DNA of 64,000 nucleotides from Tritrichomonas musculus (lineage: Eukaryota > Parabasalia > Tritrichomonadida > Tritrichomonadidae): positions 3,085,501 through 3,149,500 of the forward strand of contig JAPFFF010000005.1 in the NCBI GenBank assembly GCA_039105265.1. The letters run 5' to 3'. The position numbers and the translations under genes are program-made. Of the stretch, positions 27,197 through 38,400 are shown one piece after another. The notes beneath the pieces are model-generated. The model made no database searches and was not told where the DNA came from. It saw only the letters and a program-made list of their open reading frames with translations. The stretch's first letter is position 1. Each line of letters begins with the position of its first letter.

Positions 27197-28792
27197 TTAA
27201 TCAATTACATCAAGTGATTGGAGAAAACGCTTTTGATATTTGGTGATTTTTGGCAAGTTAAGTAAGTATTGATCAATTTTCTTATCCCTAAATTTATTAA
27301 CACATGGCTCATATTGACATAAACTAGTTGACACATCCAACGCAAAATTTGAATTATCATCATTCTTTTTAATTGACGTTACGAGGAAATCAATAACATT
27401 TAATAGATCGTTTACAAAGCAACAATCTGCAATAAGTCTGATTACGTGAAATGCATAAACAGCATTTTTATCTTGCTTTGTAGCTTTACTGAAATATGCT
27501 CCTAAGAAACTAGAACGACTCATTTGCTTTACTAATTCTTTATTCATAGGAATTCTTTTCAATATTGTGCAAAGCATTTGCACAACAACAGAATTATCAC
27601 TTTGACGTTCATTTTTCTGTTCATAGCTACTACTTCTCTTTCTTTTAGATTCTTGATCTGAATTTGTGTTACTTTCAATAGAAAAAGCAGTAATGAGGAA
27701 GTTAACAACATCTCTTGCATTTGATGAAAGAACTTCACGTAAATCATTATGCATCAATACACCACAAAATAAATTAACAGTAGACAGTTTATCAGGTAAA
27801 CTTGTACCCATCCATGACGAGTCCTCAATTAATAAGAAAGCTCCATTTTCGGTTTCAGCAATTCGTTCTAATATTATAAAAGCCTTCTTTTTGGTCGATG
27901 CAAGATGAATTAAAACTTTAATCAACTTTTTTGAATTCATTTCAGTCAACTGACATCTAAAAAGTAATGACATTGCCATTTTTTGAAGAGTTAATTTTGT
28001 AAGATGGCTTGCAACAAGCTCAAATGGAATTTTTGGATAATCGGATATTTGGTTATCAATCAAAAAGCAAAGTGATTGATATGCATATTTAATAATATTG
28101 TCATTTTGAGATTGCAAAATAAGACAAATGACATCCCAAACTTTTTGAGAATAATCATTGGCGAAATCATCATTATTTTCAAGAAAATATATAAGAAGCG
28201 ATATGTAATTTTGTGCACAATCTGGCCTCTTAAAACTATCTGTGGTGAAAAGAATATTCACCCATTCATATGATTCGGAATTGTCATCATCATAGCTTGG
28301 ACTTCGATTTCTGTTTGATCTTTTACTTTTTGAAGCCTTACTTGCTTGGCTAACATAAATACTTTCGACATTGGTGCTTTGGAAAAATTTTCCAAGTAAA
28401 ATAAGAGTTTTACAAGGATTTCTTTTAACAATAGGCTCGAGAAAAGATGGCGTTAAAATTTGCTTAGATGCAGTCTTACTTGTAATGAGAAGGTCAAGGA
28501 TATTTAAAATATTGTCAGAAAGAAGAAAATTTTCAATTGGCAACAATTTGATAAAGTTATTACTAATGAAAACTTTTTTATGATCTGCAATTGTCAGTAA
28601 TTTGCAAATAGTTAATAAAATTTCGTTTCCAACGTCATTTGGAACAGTTTTTCTCTTAAATAAAGATAGTATATGCTTGAAAAACGCAGCAGAATCTTCA
28701 ATTTTGAGCGTGGTAGGAATTTTTTTCAATTCATCAACAAATGATTTATCTTGGGGATCGTTCAATGTAGAAAAATGCGCCCTTCCCGACAT
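27197..28792 (-). CDS. ARM/HEAT-like helical protein with two basic Ser/Arg insertions (531 aa)
   Basis: The protein is helical, with Leu-rich pairs across most of the length. Two disordered basic-acidic stretches interrupt it: SKASKSKRSNRNRSPSYDDD (near residue 155) and a second, SKRKRSSSYEQK, near residue 380. These could be nuclear localisation or phosphorylation regions. The frame is open 16 codons further upstream, but that start is TTG; the ATG at 28792 (MSGRAHFS) is preferred. No enzymatic motif is seen. It diverges from the cyclic-nucleotide-binding gene across 253 bp containing two inverted GAAAAAGT boxes. Its function is unknown, beyond a scaffold-type fold. Confidence 0.7.
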   Translation of the reverse strand: MSGRAHFSTLNDPQDKSFVDELKKIPTTLKIEDSAAFFKHILSLFKRKTVPNDVGNEILLTICKLLTIADHKKVFISNNFIKLLPIENFLLSDNILNILDLLITSKTASKQILTPSFLEPIVKRNPCKTLILLGKFFQSTNVESIYVSQASKASKSKRSNRNRSPSYDDDNSESYEWVNILFTTDSFKRPDCAQNYISLLIYFLENNDDFANDYSQKVWDVICLILQSQNDNIIKYAYQSLCFLIDNQISDYPKIPFELVASHLTKLTLQKMAMSLLFRCQLTEMNSKKLIKVLIHLASTKKKAFIILERIAETENGAFLLIEDSSWMGTSLPDKLSTVNLFCGVLMHNDLREVLSSNARDVVNFLITAFSIESNTNSDQESKRKRSSSYEQKNERQSDNSVVVQMLCTILKRIPMNKELVKQMSRSSFLGAYFSKATKQDKNAVYAFHVIRLIADCCFVNDLLNVIDFLVTSIKKNDDNSNFALDVSTSLCQYEPCVNKFRDKKIDQYLLNLPKITKYQKRFLQSLDVID

Positions 28793-29045
28793 TAATTGAA
28801 AAAAATTATTTGAATTGAAATTATACTCATAAAAAACCAAATATTGAGAGAAAGTTTTTCCTAAATAATTTAATTAAAAATACAATATAATGATATTAGA
28901 GAAAGCATTCTCTTTTTTATTGAATAAAAACAATTACCTTTTTGAAAAAGTGGATTATTTAAAAAATTCCTTTGAAATCAACAGAAAAGTACACGTTAAA
29001 ATCTATTAACTTTTTCAAAAAATTAAAATCAAGAATTAACATCAA
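28793..29045. promoter_or_regulatory. divergent promoter region with inverted GAAAAAGT boxes
   Basis: GAAAAAGT at 28944-28951 (plus) and its inverse ACTTTTTC at 29009-29016 lie 58 bp apart, both within TTTTTGAAAAAGT-like palindromic contexts. Neither flanking gene has a TCA-Py-W initiator at its ATG, so these boxes are the best promoter candidates. Confidence 0.4.
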
Positions 29046-30350
29046 ATGGAGTACGTTGAAGCTCCAATTTATTATGACCCAACAAGACCCGTACAAACAT
29101 CTCCCCGGCGTCTTCCTCGTATTATAATGAAACCCCGTCAAGATGTAAAAAAGAGACAAAAATTATCCTATACAAAAGCTCTTCAGGCACTTTATGTTCC
29201 TCCCTCGCAAAGAACAGAAGACATGGTTCAATCAATTTCTCAATGTTTGAGTAGATGGCCTGATTTCACAAATTGTATTCATTCTGATAAAGAACGAAAA
29301 GATATTTGTACCGAAATCACGATTCAAAGACATCAAGGAAATACAATTCTTTTCAAGCAAGGTGATAGTCCAGATGGATGGTATTTAGTTTTTTCTGGTA
29401 GCTGCTTAGTTATTATTAACTGGCCTGACGATACATATGATCACTTATTGAACGAAGACCAATTATTTGTTTTGAGATTTTATTTTGGTGAAGAATCACA
29501 TTTTCGATTGCTTGCTGTTAAAGGCCCAACACAAGAGTTTGGATCAACTGCCCTGATTAAATCTAAGCCTCGTAACGCCACAATTTTTGTAAACGAAGAC
29601 TCTCAACTACTTCACGTTGACGCTTTTTATTATCAAATGTCAGTTCAATGGTATGCAAAAATGCAGATGAGCAGAAGAACAACCTTTCTCGAAGAAATAC
29701 CAGATTTAAAGTTATTACAAGAAGACCATGCATGCTATGACAGACTTGCTGAAAACTTGAGAGAAAGAAATTTTCAAAAAGGAGATATCATAAATCGTGA
29801 ACATTTCATTTGCCAAGGCTTTTTTGTGCTAATGACTGGATGCCTTCTTAAAACATATGTATGCGATTTTAATGGAATTCCAAAGCATAGTGATACAATT
29901 AAATTAATGGATGGCTTTGAAGTTAATTACCCAACATCAATACAAAATGTCAAAACTAAAACATATGGACCAAAAGAAGTTGTAGCTGATCCATCGTTAA
30001 AAGATCTCAAAGGTCAACCATTTTACTATGTTGTAGTTAAAGATACAGCAGGCTATGAAATTCCAATGTCAGAACTTTACTATCTGGTTCCAGTTCAAAT
30101 TCGAGAAAGAGTCCTTGATATTCTTTTAAAGGAACCAACTGATACTGAACTTCTTCATCAGTGGATGGAAAATGAAAGGAAAATTATATGGAAAGCTTAC
30201 AAAAAACAATGTTCAAAAGAAGCAAGGCAATATATGAAAACAGAGCATAGAATGCTAACAGGCAATGTTATAGGACGTGTAGCAACCATACCAAAACCAG
30301 TTAAACCTCCAAAGAAATCTAGATATGTTATTAGATATAATGTTGCATGA
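29046..30350 (+). CDS. cyclic-nucleotide-binding-domain protein (434 aa)
   Basis: Residues about 88-200 form a CNB domain. There is a GNTILFKQGDSPDGWYLVFSG entry (the G..if.qGd..d..Y.v..G pattern) and a phosphate-binding cassette FGSTALIKSKPRNATI (165-180), with the ligand Arg kept at R176. The cassette's usual Glu (FGE) is Ser (S167). That Glu binds the ribose 2'-OH in PKA-type domains, so ligand affinity or choice may differ. A second, degenerate CNB-like half follows (about 240-350), without a cassette. There is no kinase-inhibitor site or channel segment, so it resembles stand-alone CNBD2-like proteins (linked to sperm flagella in mammals) rather than a PKA regulatory subunit. The C-terminus is basic. 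Confidence 0.75.
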   Translation: MEYVEAPIYYDPTRPVQTSPRRLPRIIMKPRQDVKKRQKLSYTKALQALYVPPSQRTEDMVQSISQCLSRWPDFTNCIHSDKERKDICTEITIQRHQGNTILFKQGDSPDGWYLVFSGSCLVIINWPDDTYDHLLNEDQLFVLRFYFGEESHFRLLAVKGPTQEFGSTALIKSKPRNATIFVNEDSQLLHVDAFYYQMSVQWYAKMQMSRRTTFLEEIPDLKLLQEDHACYDRLAENLRERNFQKGDIINREHFICQGFFVLMTGCLLKTYVCDFNGIPKHSDTIKLMDGFEVNYPTSIQNVKTKTYGPKEVVADPSLKDLKGQPFYYVVVKDTAGYEIPMSELYYLVPVQIRERVLDILLKEPTDTELLHQWMENERKIIWKAYKKQCSKEARQYMKTEHRMLTGNVIGRVATIPKPVKPPKKSRYVIRYNVA

Positions 30351-30430
30351 TTATATATCATTAACCATGTACACTATTTTATTATTTAGTTTTATGTTAT
30401 TTAAAAGAGATAAAAATACTTATTTTTTTT

Positions 30431-32559
30431 AGAGGTGCGAGAGCTGGTTGATTTCATTATTATTAAATTATAAAATAATATATATATATATATATCCTTC
30501 TCTATTATGATAGGATTTTAAATTATATTAGTCACTAGGAGTAAAAATATTTGTGTTTTAAAATTTTAATAAAATAAAAAATAAACCATTCAATTATAAT
30601 TTTATAAATGTTGGAGAGTAATTACATTTTCTCTCTTTTAGAACACAAATAAATATTTATATATATGTAAATTACATTGTTATTTTTATTTTATTAAAAA
30701 TAATTTAATAATAAAAAAAAATTAGATTTAATTTTTCCCAAGTTGGGAATCCCAACCAAAAAAAAAACCAAAATATCAAGATAAAAAGTGATGAGCTGAA
30801 CATTGACTGGAATTATTGAGATGATGACTCAAATCGTTATAATCCCAATGATGTGATACAGCTGAAAGAGATTGAAAAGTCTGATGTACAATAATAATTC
30901 TTTCTTTGGAAAGATAAGATTCAGAATAATACGATTTGAGCCATTTTTGCTATAAAATTTTAAACAAAATTTTCGAAAATATCTGACCAAATATAAAATT
31001 TAAATAAATATCTTGAAAACAAATAGGTTAAAATCTCTATAAATTTTGATATCGGCATTATATTTCTTATATATTAATAAATACCATTAGTAAACCAAAC
31101 TATAGGGCCATTTTTTCTAGGAGCTTTCAGAAAATTAAATTGACTTTTTTTTATCAAATTCTGGACAATATCTGAATATTTGGATGAAAATACAATTATC
31201 CAAAGATATTAATGAATATATTACATCATGGACAAATTTTACTCATACTATCTCAAGATATCTTGATTTTAATTTTTAGACTAAGTTGCTGAAAACAAGT
31301 CATTAATCATATTTTTATAATTACCGCTATATATGTATTATCTCATATAACTTTTATTAAATTTTTTTAACTTTGAACCACATTTTTTTATATTTTTTGT
31401 TAAAAATTATAAATTGAGGGGAGATAATTACAACGTGTTTTTTTTCTTCAGAATTTTTAACTTACTAAAAAAAGAGCTAATTTTTAATTTATTTATATGT
31501 AAATCGCTCATAGTTATTGTTTCAAGCATAAAAATATAAAAAAAATGATTTTTTGCATAAAAAATTAATTTGTGAGAACAGAATGAAAAATTTGATTAAT
31601 CATTTAAAATTTAAATTCGCAATAGTCGTTATATTTTTTTATAAATATCTTAAAATTAAATAGGTTAAATTTAAAATAAAAAATATACATATGAATTATA
31701 ATATGTATTAATATTATAATATTGATTTCAGTTAAATTTATAGGGCCAATTTTTCTAGGAATGCTTAGATTTTTAAATTTCATTTTTTTTGTTTAATCTC
31801 AAACAAAACAAAAGATATATAGAGGAATTAAAATAAGTTATCAAATGTGCATAATAAGAGTTGGATAAGCATACATTTTAATAAAAGATGGTTGAAATAT
31901 CTTGATTTTAATAATTTGGCAAAGTTGCATAAAATCGGGAAATGATAGTTTTTTTATATTTATCATAGTATATATTTTAATTCACTTTATTTTCATTACG
32001 ATTTAACAATAAGAAACCATATTTTTTTGCATTTTTTTATGAAAATTTGAAATTGAGGGGAATTAATTATAACGTATTTTTTCTTCAGAATTTTATAAAA
32101 TAAAAATAAAATTACCCCCGGCGAGCGATTCAGATTAATAAGAAAATATGTATATATACATGTTGATTATAATAAAAATACAAATAGTTATCCCTATGAA
32201 ATTCACCAGAGCTCCCTATATTTTTATATTATATTTATTTTTTTTTTTAAATACTAATATCTCTATAAATTAAAAAACTATTTTATATATTATATTAAAA
32301 CTATATATATAATTTAATTTAAATATAAATAAATAATATTAAAATCAACAATATATCAGAACTAATTAGAAATTTCCAAAATACCATTTTTTCTCACTTA
32401 CTTCTGCAAACATTAAAACGACCTAATAATTAAATATGATGTATAGCATTAGGTATGCATTATATTATATTAAAAATAGCATTGATTTGATTAACAATTC
32501 AGTGAAAAAATCCACTTTTTTAAATTTAAAAATACGTTATTTTTAGTTCTCGCACTTCT
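30431..32559. mobile_element. hAT-like non-autonomous element (about 2.1 kb)
   Basis: Left end AGAGGTGCGAGAGCT (30431-30445). The right end, read inward on the other strand, is AGAAGTGCGAGAACT (32545-32559): 13 of 15 positions match. Outside both ends lie eight or more Ts, compatible with an 8-bp target duplication in a poly-T site but not informative. The first bases AGAGGTG are shared with the 904-bp hAT-type MITE at 11479, so the two may belong to one family. There is no coding frame. The interior contains a diverged tandem duplication (31000-32096). More decayed than the shorter MITE. Confidence 0.5.
31000..32096 (+). repeat. two diverged tandem copies of a ~638-bp unit
   Basis: Landmarks recur at a constant offset: AAATAGGTTAAA at 31021 and 31658, TATAGGGCC at 31101 and 31739, TTGAGGGG at 31414 and 32053, then TTCTTCAGAATTTT at the end of each. 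Each copy covers at least 460 bp. The copies are clearly diverged, with many substitutions and small indels. Confidence 0.8.
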
Positions 32560-32814
32560 TTTTTTTTTTAGATCTTGATTATTTGTTAATTTCTTAAAAT
32601 TCAAGATTTAAAATTTTACTAGCTGGGTTTTTCTGACTTTTGATATTTGATAATGTCAATGTTTGGCGGACAATCTCATTATTTATTCAATCTCAAAAAT
32701 TCAATAAAATACAAATGAAAAGACGTTAATAAATTTTATACAATTGTTTATAGAATCTTTGTATTAAAATAAAATTATTTCAAATAAAAAGATTTTTATA
32801 TACTAACTATTAGG

Positions 32815-33200
32815 CCTTCATTTTTGGACTTAGGAAATTCATTTTTTTGGACCATTTTGGACATGATTTGGACATTGATTTTAGACAGAAATTTTTCGAT
32901 ATCCACAATAAATGAAAAATTTTTAAAAAACAAATCTTTAAATTTTTTGTATAAAAAAGCTGAATTTTTCTTTTACAAATAAAATTTGATAAAAAAAATT
33001 TATTTAAAAATATATTTTTATTCAAAAAATTGAGAGAAATTTCTTCAAAATTTCTGATTTTTTTTTTCAAATTTTTCTCATGTCCAAAAAATCTGACAAA
33101 CAAGTCCAAAAAACCGTAAAAAAGTGAAATTGAAAACTTTATATGAGTTTTTGAAAGCTTTACGATGTCCAAAAAAACCGCTTTCATATGTCCAAAAAAT
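32815..33200. repeat. cluster of TTTTTTGGAC motifs in inverted halves
   Basis: The left part (32815-32885) has four or more TTTTGGAC-type copies. The right part (33080-33200) has four GTCCAAAAAA copies in the opposite orientation, so the block is roughly self-complementary. Looser copies occur at 17545-17700 and near 33980. It may be a decayed foldback element or a short interspersed motif family. A 125-codon frame across it is Phe/Lys-rich and not credible. Confidence 0.5.
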
Positions 33201-33349
33201 TGATAGAGAAATAATAGAGATTTTTTTCATATATAAACCATTCAATATTACATTAATTATAATCGACGATTAAAATGTCAAAATCTTAACTCCGATTTGA
33301 TGAAAAGTCAAACTTTAATCAAAATCATTTATTCAAGTCAATTTTAAAT

Positions 33350-33465
33350 CGACTCGGTTTATATCTGTATTATAAATGCGATACAATTATCCGGAAATTT
33401 TCGAAAACTCGATTATCAAGTCTGAGAATCAAGATATCAGCATTTATAACACAGATAAAGCCTTA
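33350..33465. repeat. imperfect inverted repeat in less AT-rich DNA
   Basis: Arm 1 around 33357-33379 (ATCTGTATTATAAATGC) pairs with arm 2 around 33437-33460 (GCATTTATAACACAGAT), with about 60 bp between them. The surrounding 33240-33660 is noticeably less AT-rich than its neighbours and has other short hairpins (AATCGTTT/AAACGATT near 33530-33566). It could be a decayed MITE or an unrecognised RNA. Confidence 0.4.
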
Positions 33466-34122
33466 TCATAAGATGAATGTTCTCAGTTTTATAAAAGTTT
33501 TAAAAGTAATTTGGGCCATCTTACACTTCGAATCGTTTCTATTGGAATCAAACCGCAAACGATTTATTTCAAAGCAACTATATATATTGCTTGCGACAAT
33601 GGAACAAATTAAAGCATTGAAACAATAAAATCGAGATTATAAGTTAATAATTGTTCAGCTTTAATTTACATATAAAGCATTAAATAAAATTTATTATTAT
33701 AATATGAATCTAGTTTTTGCTTTTAAGATATTACTTAAATAAACATTTCAATTAAATAGAAAATTAACCACATATAATTTATCAAAAAGTTGTATTTACT
33801 AAGAAAAAGTGAACGTAATTAATTCCAAAATAAGACTATCGTAGATCTAAATTTTTTTCAAATTTGCAATAAATGTTGAAGAAAATTATAAGTAGAAAAA
33901 TTTTCTATAAATTTTTTAAAAATTTTTGATGTGATCGTTTTTCTCACAAAAAAAAAAAGACATGGTTTTACGAATTGATGTCCAAAAATATAGTTAGTAA
34001 CTATATGTTGCGATCCAATATTTTTTTAAAATAACATTGCTTGATTTATTAATAAAAAGTTATACGAAATATAAAAAATTCAATTATGTTATAAAAGACG
34101 TTTAGCAACTAGATTTACTACG
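33466..34122. other. gene-free upstream region of the basic low-complexity gene
   Basis: Contains CAAAAAGT (33783-33790) and GAAAAAGT (33803-33810), about 310-340 bases before the next ATG. Nothing else recognised. Confidence 0.5.
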
Positions 34123-35160
34123 ATGCAAGATGGATACTGCCCTGTTACATTACGTAAAAAAAATCCAAGCAATAGGAAGCCCCCTCGTTCACAATCAGCT
34201 CCAAGACGTTCATATTCTTCATTAGCTGTTAGAAATTTAAATTCAAATTCGATTCGTTCACAAAAGGTTGATGAAATAAGAAAAGAAATTGAAGAAGAAA
34301 AGAAATCGCAAGCAAAGCCAGCTTTTAAGAATTTAAAGCCAGCTATTAGGCATAAGAGAGAAACTCAAATATGGGATGATGAAGGTTGTCTTATAGATTC
34401 TAGTGTGCCAATAATTTCTCAAAATGAAGATAAAAGAAAGAGCAAGAATCATTCAAAAATGAACCAAAAAAGCAAGGAAATCTTGCATAACTGTGGAATG
34501 AGTGAAACATCAGAAAAATCAATCATCAATAGGATTCGTCCTCCTTCTCGAGCTCAATCTGCTTTATCAATGCGCAGGAAAAAAACAAATATGGATGAAT
34601 TTTTTGATAGACAAGTATCATCTGTAAGAAATAGGGAAAGGTCGATTAAACATCAGCAAAGTTTAGAAAAACAAAAAAAGAAATCATATATGAATGATGA
34701 AAGTAAGAAAATACTTTCAAATTCAAAGTGTTCATCAGATTTGCTATCCTCTCGAAAGGCGAAAAAGCAGGAAGAATATTCATTTCATCCCGACATGTCA
34801 CTTACTTTAAATCGATCGGTCAAAATTTCAAGTAACAAAGCTAATGGATCTCGAAAAGTATTTCGCGAAATAGATCTTTTAGAAAGCAAAATGGAAGAGG
34901 AAGCAAAAGAAATGGCTGAGTGTACATTTGCACCGGATCTTTCTTTAACTCAAAAGTCAAATCGTAAGATGGTCCCAAATAGAGAACAATTTATTCAATT
35001 TATTCAAAGAAATGAATCATCTCGAAAAAGATCAACTCAAAGCGCTATGAATAAAGACAGAGAAGAGAATAAAAACATTAATCCTGTCAAAGATGTTCCA
35101 AAACGAACCAGATATATTAATGAGCTTCTTTCAGGACTTCGTACACCTCCATGCTGTTAA
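34123..35160 (+). CDS. basic low-complexity protein, probably cytoskeletal (345 aa)
   Basis: The protein is very basic, rich in Lys, Arg, Ser and Gln, mostly disordered, with short helical charged runs. Three features recur in protist flagellar or basal-body proteins: an N-terminal PPRSQSAPRRSYSS stretch with a second PSRAQSALSMRRKK later (RxxSAx motifs), and two copies of an F-x-P-D-(M/L)-S-L-T motif (SFHPDMSLTLN and TFAPDLSLTQK, about 105 codons apart). It ends in PPCC. No globular domain is recognised. A microtubule-associated role is an inference from composition and motif style only. Confidence 0.65.
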   Translation: MQDGYCPVTLRKKNPSNRKPPRSQSAPRRSYSSLAVRNLNSNSIRSQKVDEIRKEIEEEKKSQAKPAFKNLKPAIRHKRETQIWDDEGCLIDSSVPIISQNEDKRKSKNHSKMNQKSKEILHNCGMSETSEKSIINRIRPPSRAQSALSMRRKKTNMDEFFDRQVSSVRNRERSIKHQQSLEKQKKKSYMNDESKKILSNSKCSSDLLSSRKAKKQEEYSFHPDMSLTLNRSVKISSNKANGSRKVFREIDLLESKMEEEAKEMAECTFAPDLSLTQKSNRKMVPNREQFIQFIQRNESSRKRSTQSAMNKDREENKNINPVKDVPKRTRYINELLSGLRTPPCC

Positions 35161-35446
35161 TTTAATAATCTTTCATATCATTTTTTTGTTTTTAAAATAT
35201 TAAAAAACTATATTATATTACATTTAAATGTTTTTCCACATTACAATATAATGTTATTTTGGAGTAGTTTTATTATGAAAAGCAATGTTTCTTTTTATAT
35301 ATTATTTCTCATGTTTTTTTTTTTTTTGATAATATCTTTTTCCCCTTTATTCGAATATCCATATCATGCAAGTATATTAAAATCAAAATCGAAGAACAAT
35401 GAGATAATGATAAAAACAATTATTAATGATTACTTAAAAAATTAAA

Positions 35447-35482
35447 ACTTTTTGAAATAAATATAAATTTCATATTGAAATG
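35447..35482 (+). promoter_or_regulatory. promoter and likely true start codon of the BEACH gene
   Basis: CAAAAAGT on the minus strand (35447-35454) is followed by a TCATAT initiator (35470-35475) and an ATG at 35480, giving a 5' untranslated region of about 8 bases, like other genes here. The ATG is one base out of frame with the long coding frame downstream (see the BEACH entry). Confidence 0.6.
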
Positions 35483-38400
35483 ATTTTTAATTGAAAATAA
35501 TTATTTCATTTCTCTTCTAATTCAATCAATTAATTCTTATTTTCCTCCTCCTCTTTTTGTAAAAATCTTTGAAGTAAAAGTTCCAAGCATTCCGAAAGAA
35601 ATAATACTTAATGAATCTTTTGATAAAGAAGCAAAGTCTTTCGAATTTCCTTCAAGCTCTTTATCAAAATCTCAAATTTCTAAGATTGCAGCAAAGATTA
35701 ATTCAGGAACTGCACTTTCAAAGATTTTAAAATCACTTTCAATAAAAATTAATTATTCAGAATCTTTTTTATTACAATATCGTAATCTTAACTCTACTGA
35801 TAATGAAATTTGCGACTATTTAAGCTTGATATCCCTTTACTGTTTTGTTGATTGGGTTGTTCAATTTGAAATGAGCAATAAACCCTCAGCTTATGACCCA
35901 ATTCTTACATCATTACTGTATGCAACAAAATCTCAATATCGTGATATTGCAATTGAAAGTTTTATTATAACAATTGATATTTCGCTATCAGACAAGAGTT
36001 TTAATCTTCCTTTGCCGTATCTCAACTTAATCAATAGCTTTTTAGAAGTATCACATTCAACGCAATTTATTAAATTATTTTTAAAGCAATTAATTGTTCG
36101 TGGCTCTGCTTCAACGGATCCTTATTTTTCTCAATTTTTAACGTCAGTATTAAAAATAATATATAACGATCCCAAAGCTTTTAATCAAACTGTATCAGAA
36201 AATATTGTTTTACAGCTTTCTACATATATAATACAGTTTCAACCTCCCGCATTAGCATTATTTGGCGCTATATCAGGTTACATATCAGATAATTTGCTTA
36301 ATTCAATGGTTTTTTCAATGATATCAGGAATAAAAAAGATAATATTAAGCGAATCTTTAATTAAAATAGAAATTCCATCAACATCACAAGAAAAATTACA
36401 ATCACTTGAAATTAGCAATTCTCTTAAAAAGCCAAATATTGATTTTAGGTTCCCCAAAGTCGACACTTTTCAAAGCAGCCCATCACATCGGAATGATACA
36501 TTTCCTGAAACTCAAAAGATAATTGATTTCATTGGACCTAAGTCACAACAATATCTTTCATTGATTGCCGATTCATTCTATAGCAATGAAAAACTTTCCT
36601 CATTGCTTATCAACAACTTTCTTCTGAACCTGAAATCTAAAGAGAACAGAAACTCAGAAATTTTAGATAATTCTGAAAATAATGAGACTACTGAAAATTG
36701 CTACATAAATAATGACTGTTTGAATTTCATTGCTTCTGTTTTTTTGATTCATGAGAAGCTCAAGAATTTTGGAGTAAAAGCTTCAATTAGTAACAAAGCA
36801 CTACAATGCCTACAGCCACTTTATGATCCATACTTTTCACTATATAATTATAGTAAAGATGAAGACGATGAGAGCAAAGCAGTCAACGTCAAATATTATT
36901 ACATATTTAACACTTTAAGGAGATATGCTCTAGAACTATCTCTTAAAGAGACATCAAATGCATTTTATACTATACTCACTCTAGTATCAAACCATCCACT
37001 GTTATTAGATGAAATGATATCATTAATCATGTTGAATTCTGATGTTTTTTATATGAAAGTTGTCAAGAATCCCTCAATTATTCGTGTTTTCCTGAGAATT
37101 TCTTATAATTATCAGGCTTTTAGTTTTATTGAAGGCAATAATTCTGAAATTCTACAAATTGTTCGATCAAGATTGTTTCAATTTTTTACCTTTTTTTGCA
37201 CACAAGATTTAATTGAAGTTACAAACTTTATTTTTAGTGATCCTGAATCAGCAGATCTCTTCTTATCTTTCATTAGGGAGAAGAATATTGAACCATTTGT
37301 TTTACAAACGATATCACAATTTGCATCTAATCAAAATGCAAGAGATGTGACAAATTTGATGAATGCTGTATTTAAGTTAATTAAATATTACATTGTTATC
37401 ACTGAAAAAGAATTTGAAGTATATAAAAATAAAACCATCTTGTTGCTTACTAAATTAATGAACACTGTCAATTTGATATCAGCACATCGTGCCAAGTATC
37501 AATCAGAGATGATCCCTGAAATATGCGGATTAATGTGTTCATTATCAACAAAGTTCGATGCTGATAATGAATCCCAAAATTTAGTTCGTGAATCAATCAT
37601 GTTTGTTACATCAATGACAAGCTCATTTATTATTACTGATTATGAAGTAGATTGTTTTGTTCTAATTTTATCTAAATTTAAAGAGGCTGAATCAGACTTC
37701 ATGAACTCGATTTATCCAAATCTAGTCCAACTTTTGGCTGGTGAAAGTTTATCGACTATTTCATCAACATTCATTATTAGACAGCCTGAAGTGGTTAAGT
37801 TATTAATTCGTGTTTATCTAGCCACGGATAAATTCCAAGATGTTGCCAACTTATTTATATCTTTGTGTCACTTTTCCCCGAAAAATGTTCAAATATGTTA
37901 TAAGAACAAAATCGACGTTTTCATTTTGAAGATACTTGATGAGAAACGAATAGAAGGAGATCTTGATGAAAGTGTCATTAAATTATTATTGTCAATTTTC
38001 TTTATGATTTCATCATATAAAACTGATATCAAAACCGTTTTTCAATATATATCATTATTTACACCAATTGATAAGAATCATCATGTTTCAATATATCAGC
38101 CACTTTTTTTGGATACAATGAATACAGTCATTGATGATTCTTTAAAAGGCCCTTTAAAATATCTGCCTCTGAGTGGTATAACTGTTACATCACCAAAAAC
38201 AGACTTTCCTGGAATTGAACATGGATTAACTTTTACTGCTTGGCTTTTTGTTGAGCATAATGGACCTGATTATCAACCTTCCTTGTTCACTCTTCGTATT
38301 AGTCGAGCGTTGAAGATTAATTTAAGTCTTTCAGGGACAACCGCACTTTCGTTAGTTGATGATACTAATAAAGAAGTTACAGGTAAAATGACAAATGAAT

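Noticed and set aside
32810-33187. 125-codon minus-strand frame, Phe/Lys/Ile-rich
   Set aside because: Repeats and AT-rich sequence explain it; no coding-like features.
35251-35445. 64-codon ATG frame with a hydrophobic segment
   Set aside because: No initiator, and its hydrophobic part is coded mainly by a T homopolymer; it lies upstream of the likely BEACH promoter. A tiny membrane protein cannot be excluded.
35500-35610. Trichomonad-type intron upstream of the BEACH frame
   Set aside because: No GTATGT donor or ACTAACACACAG-like branch/acceptor was found; a one-base frameshift explains the missing start better.
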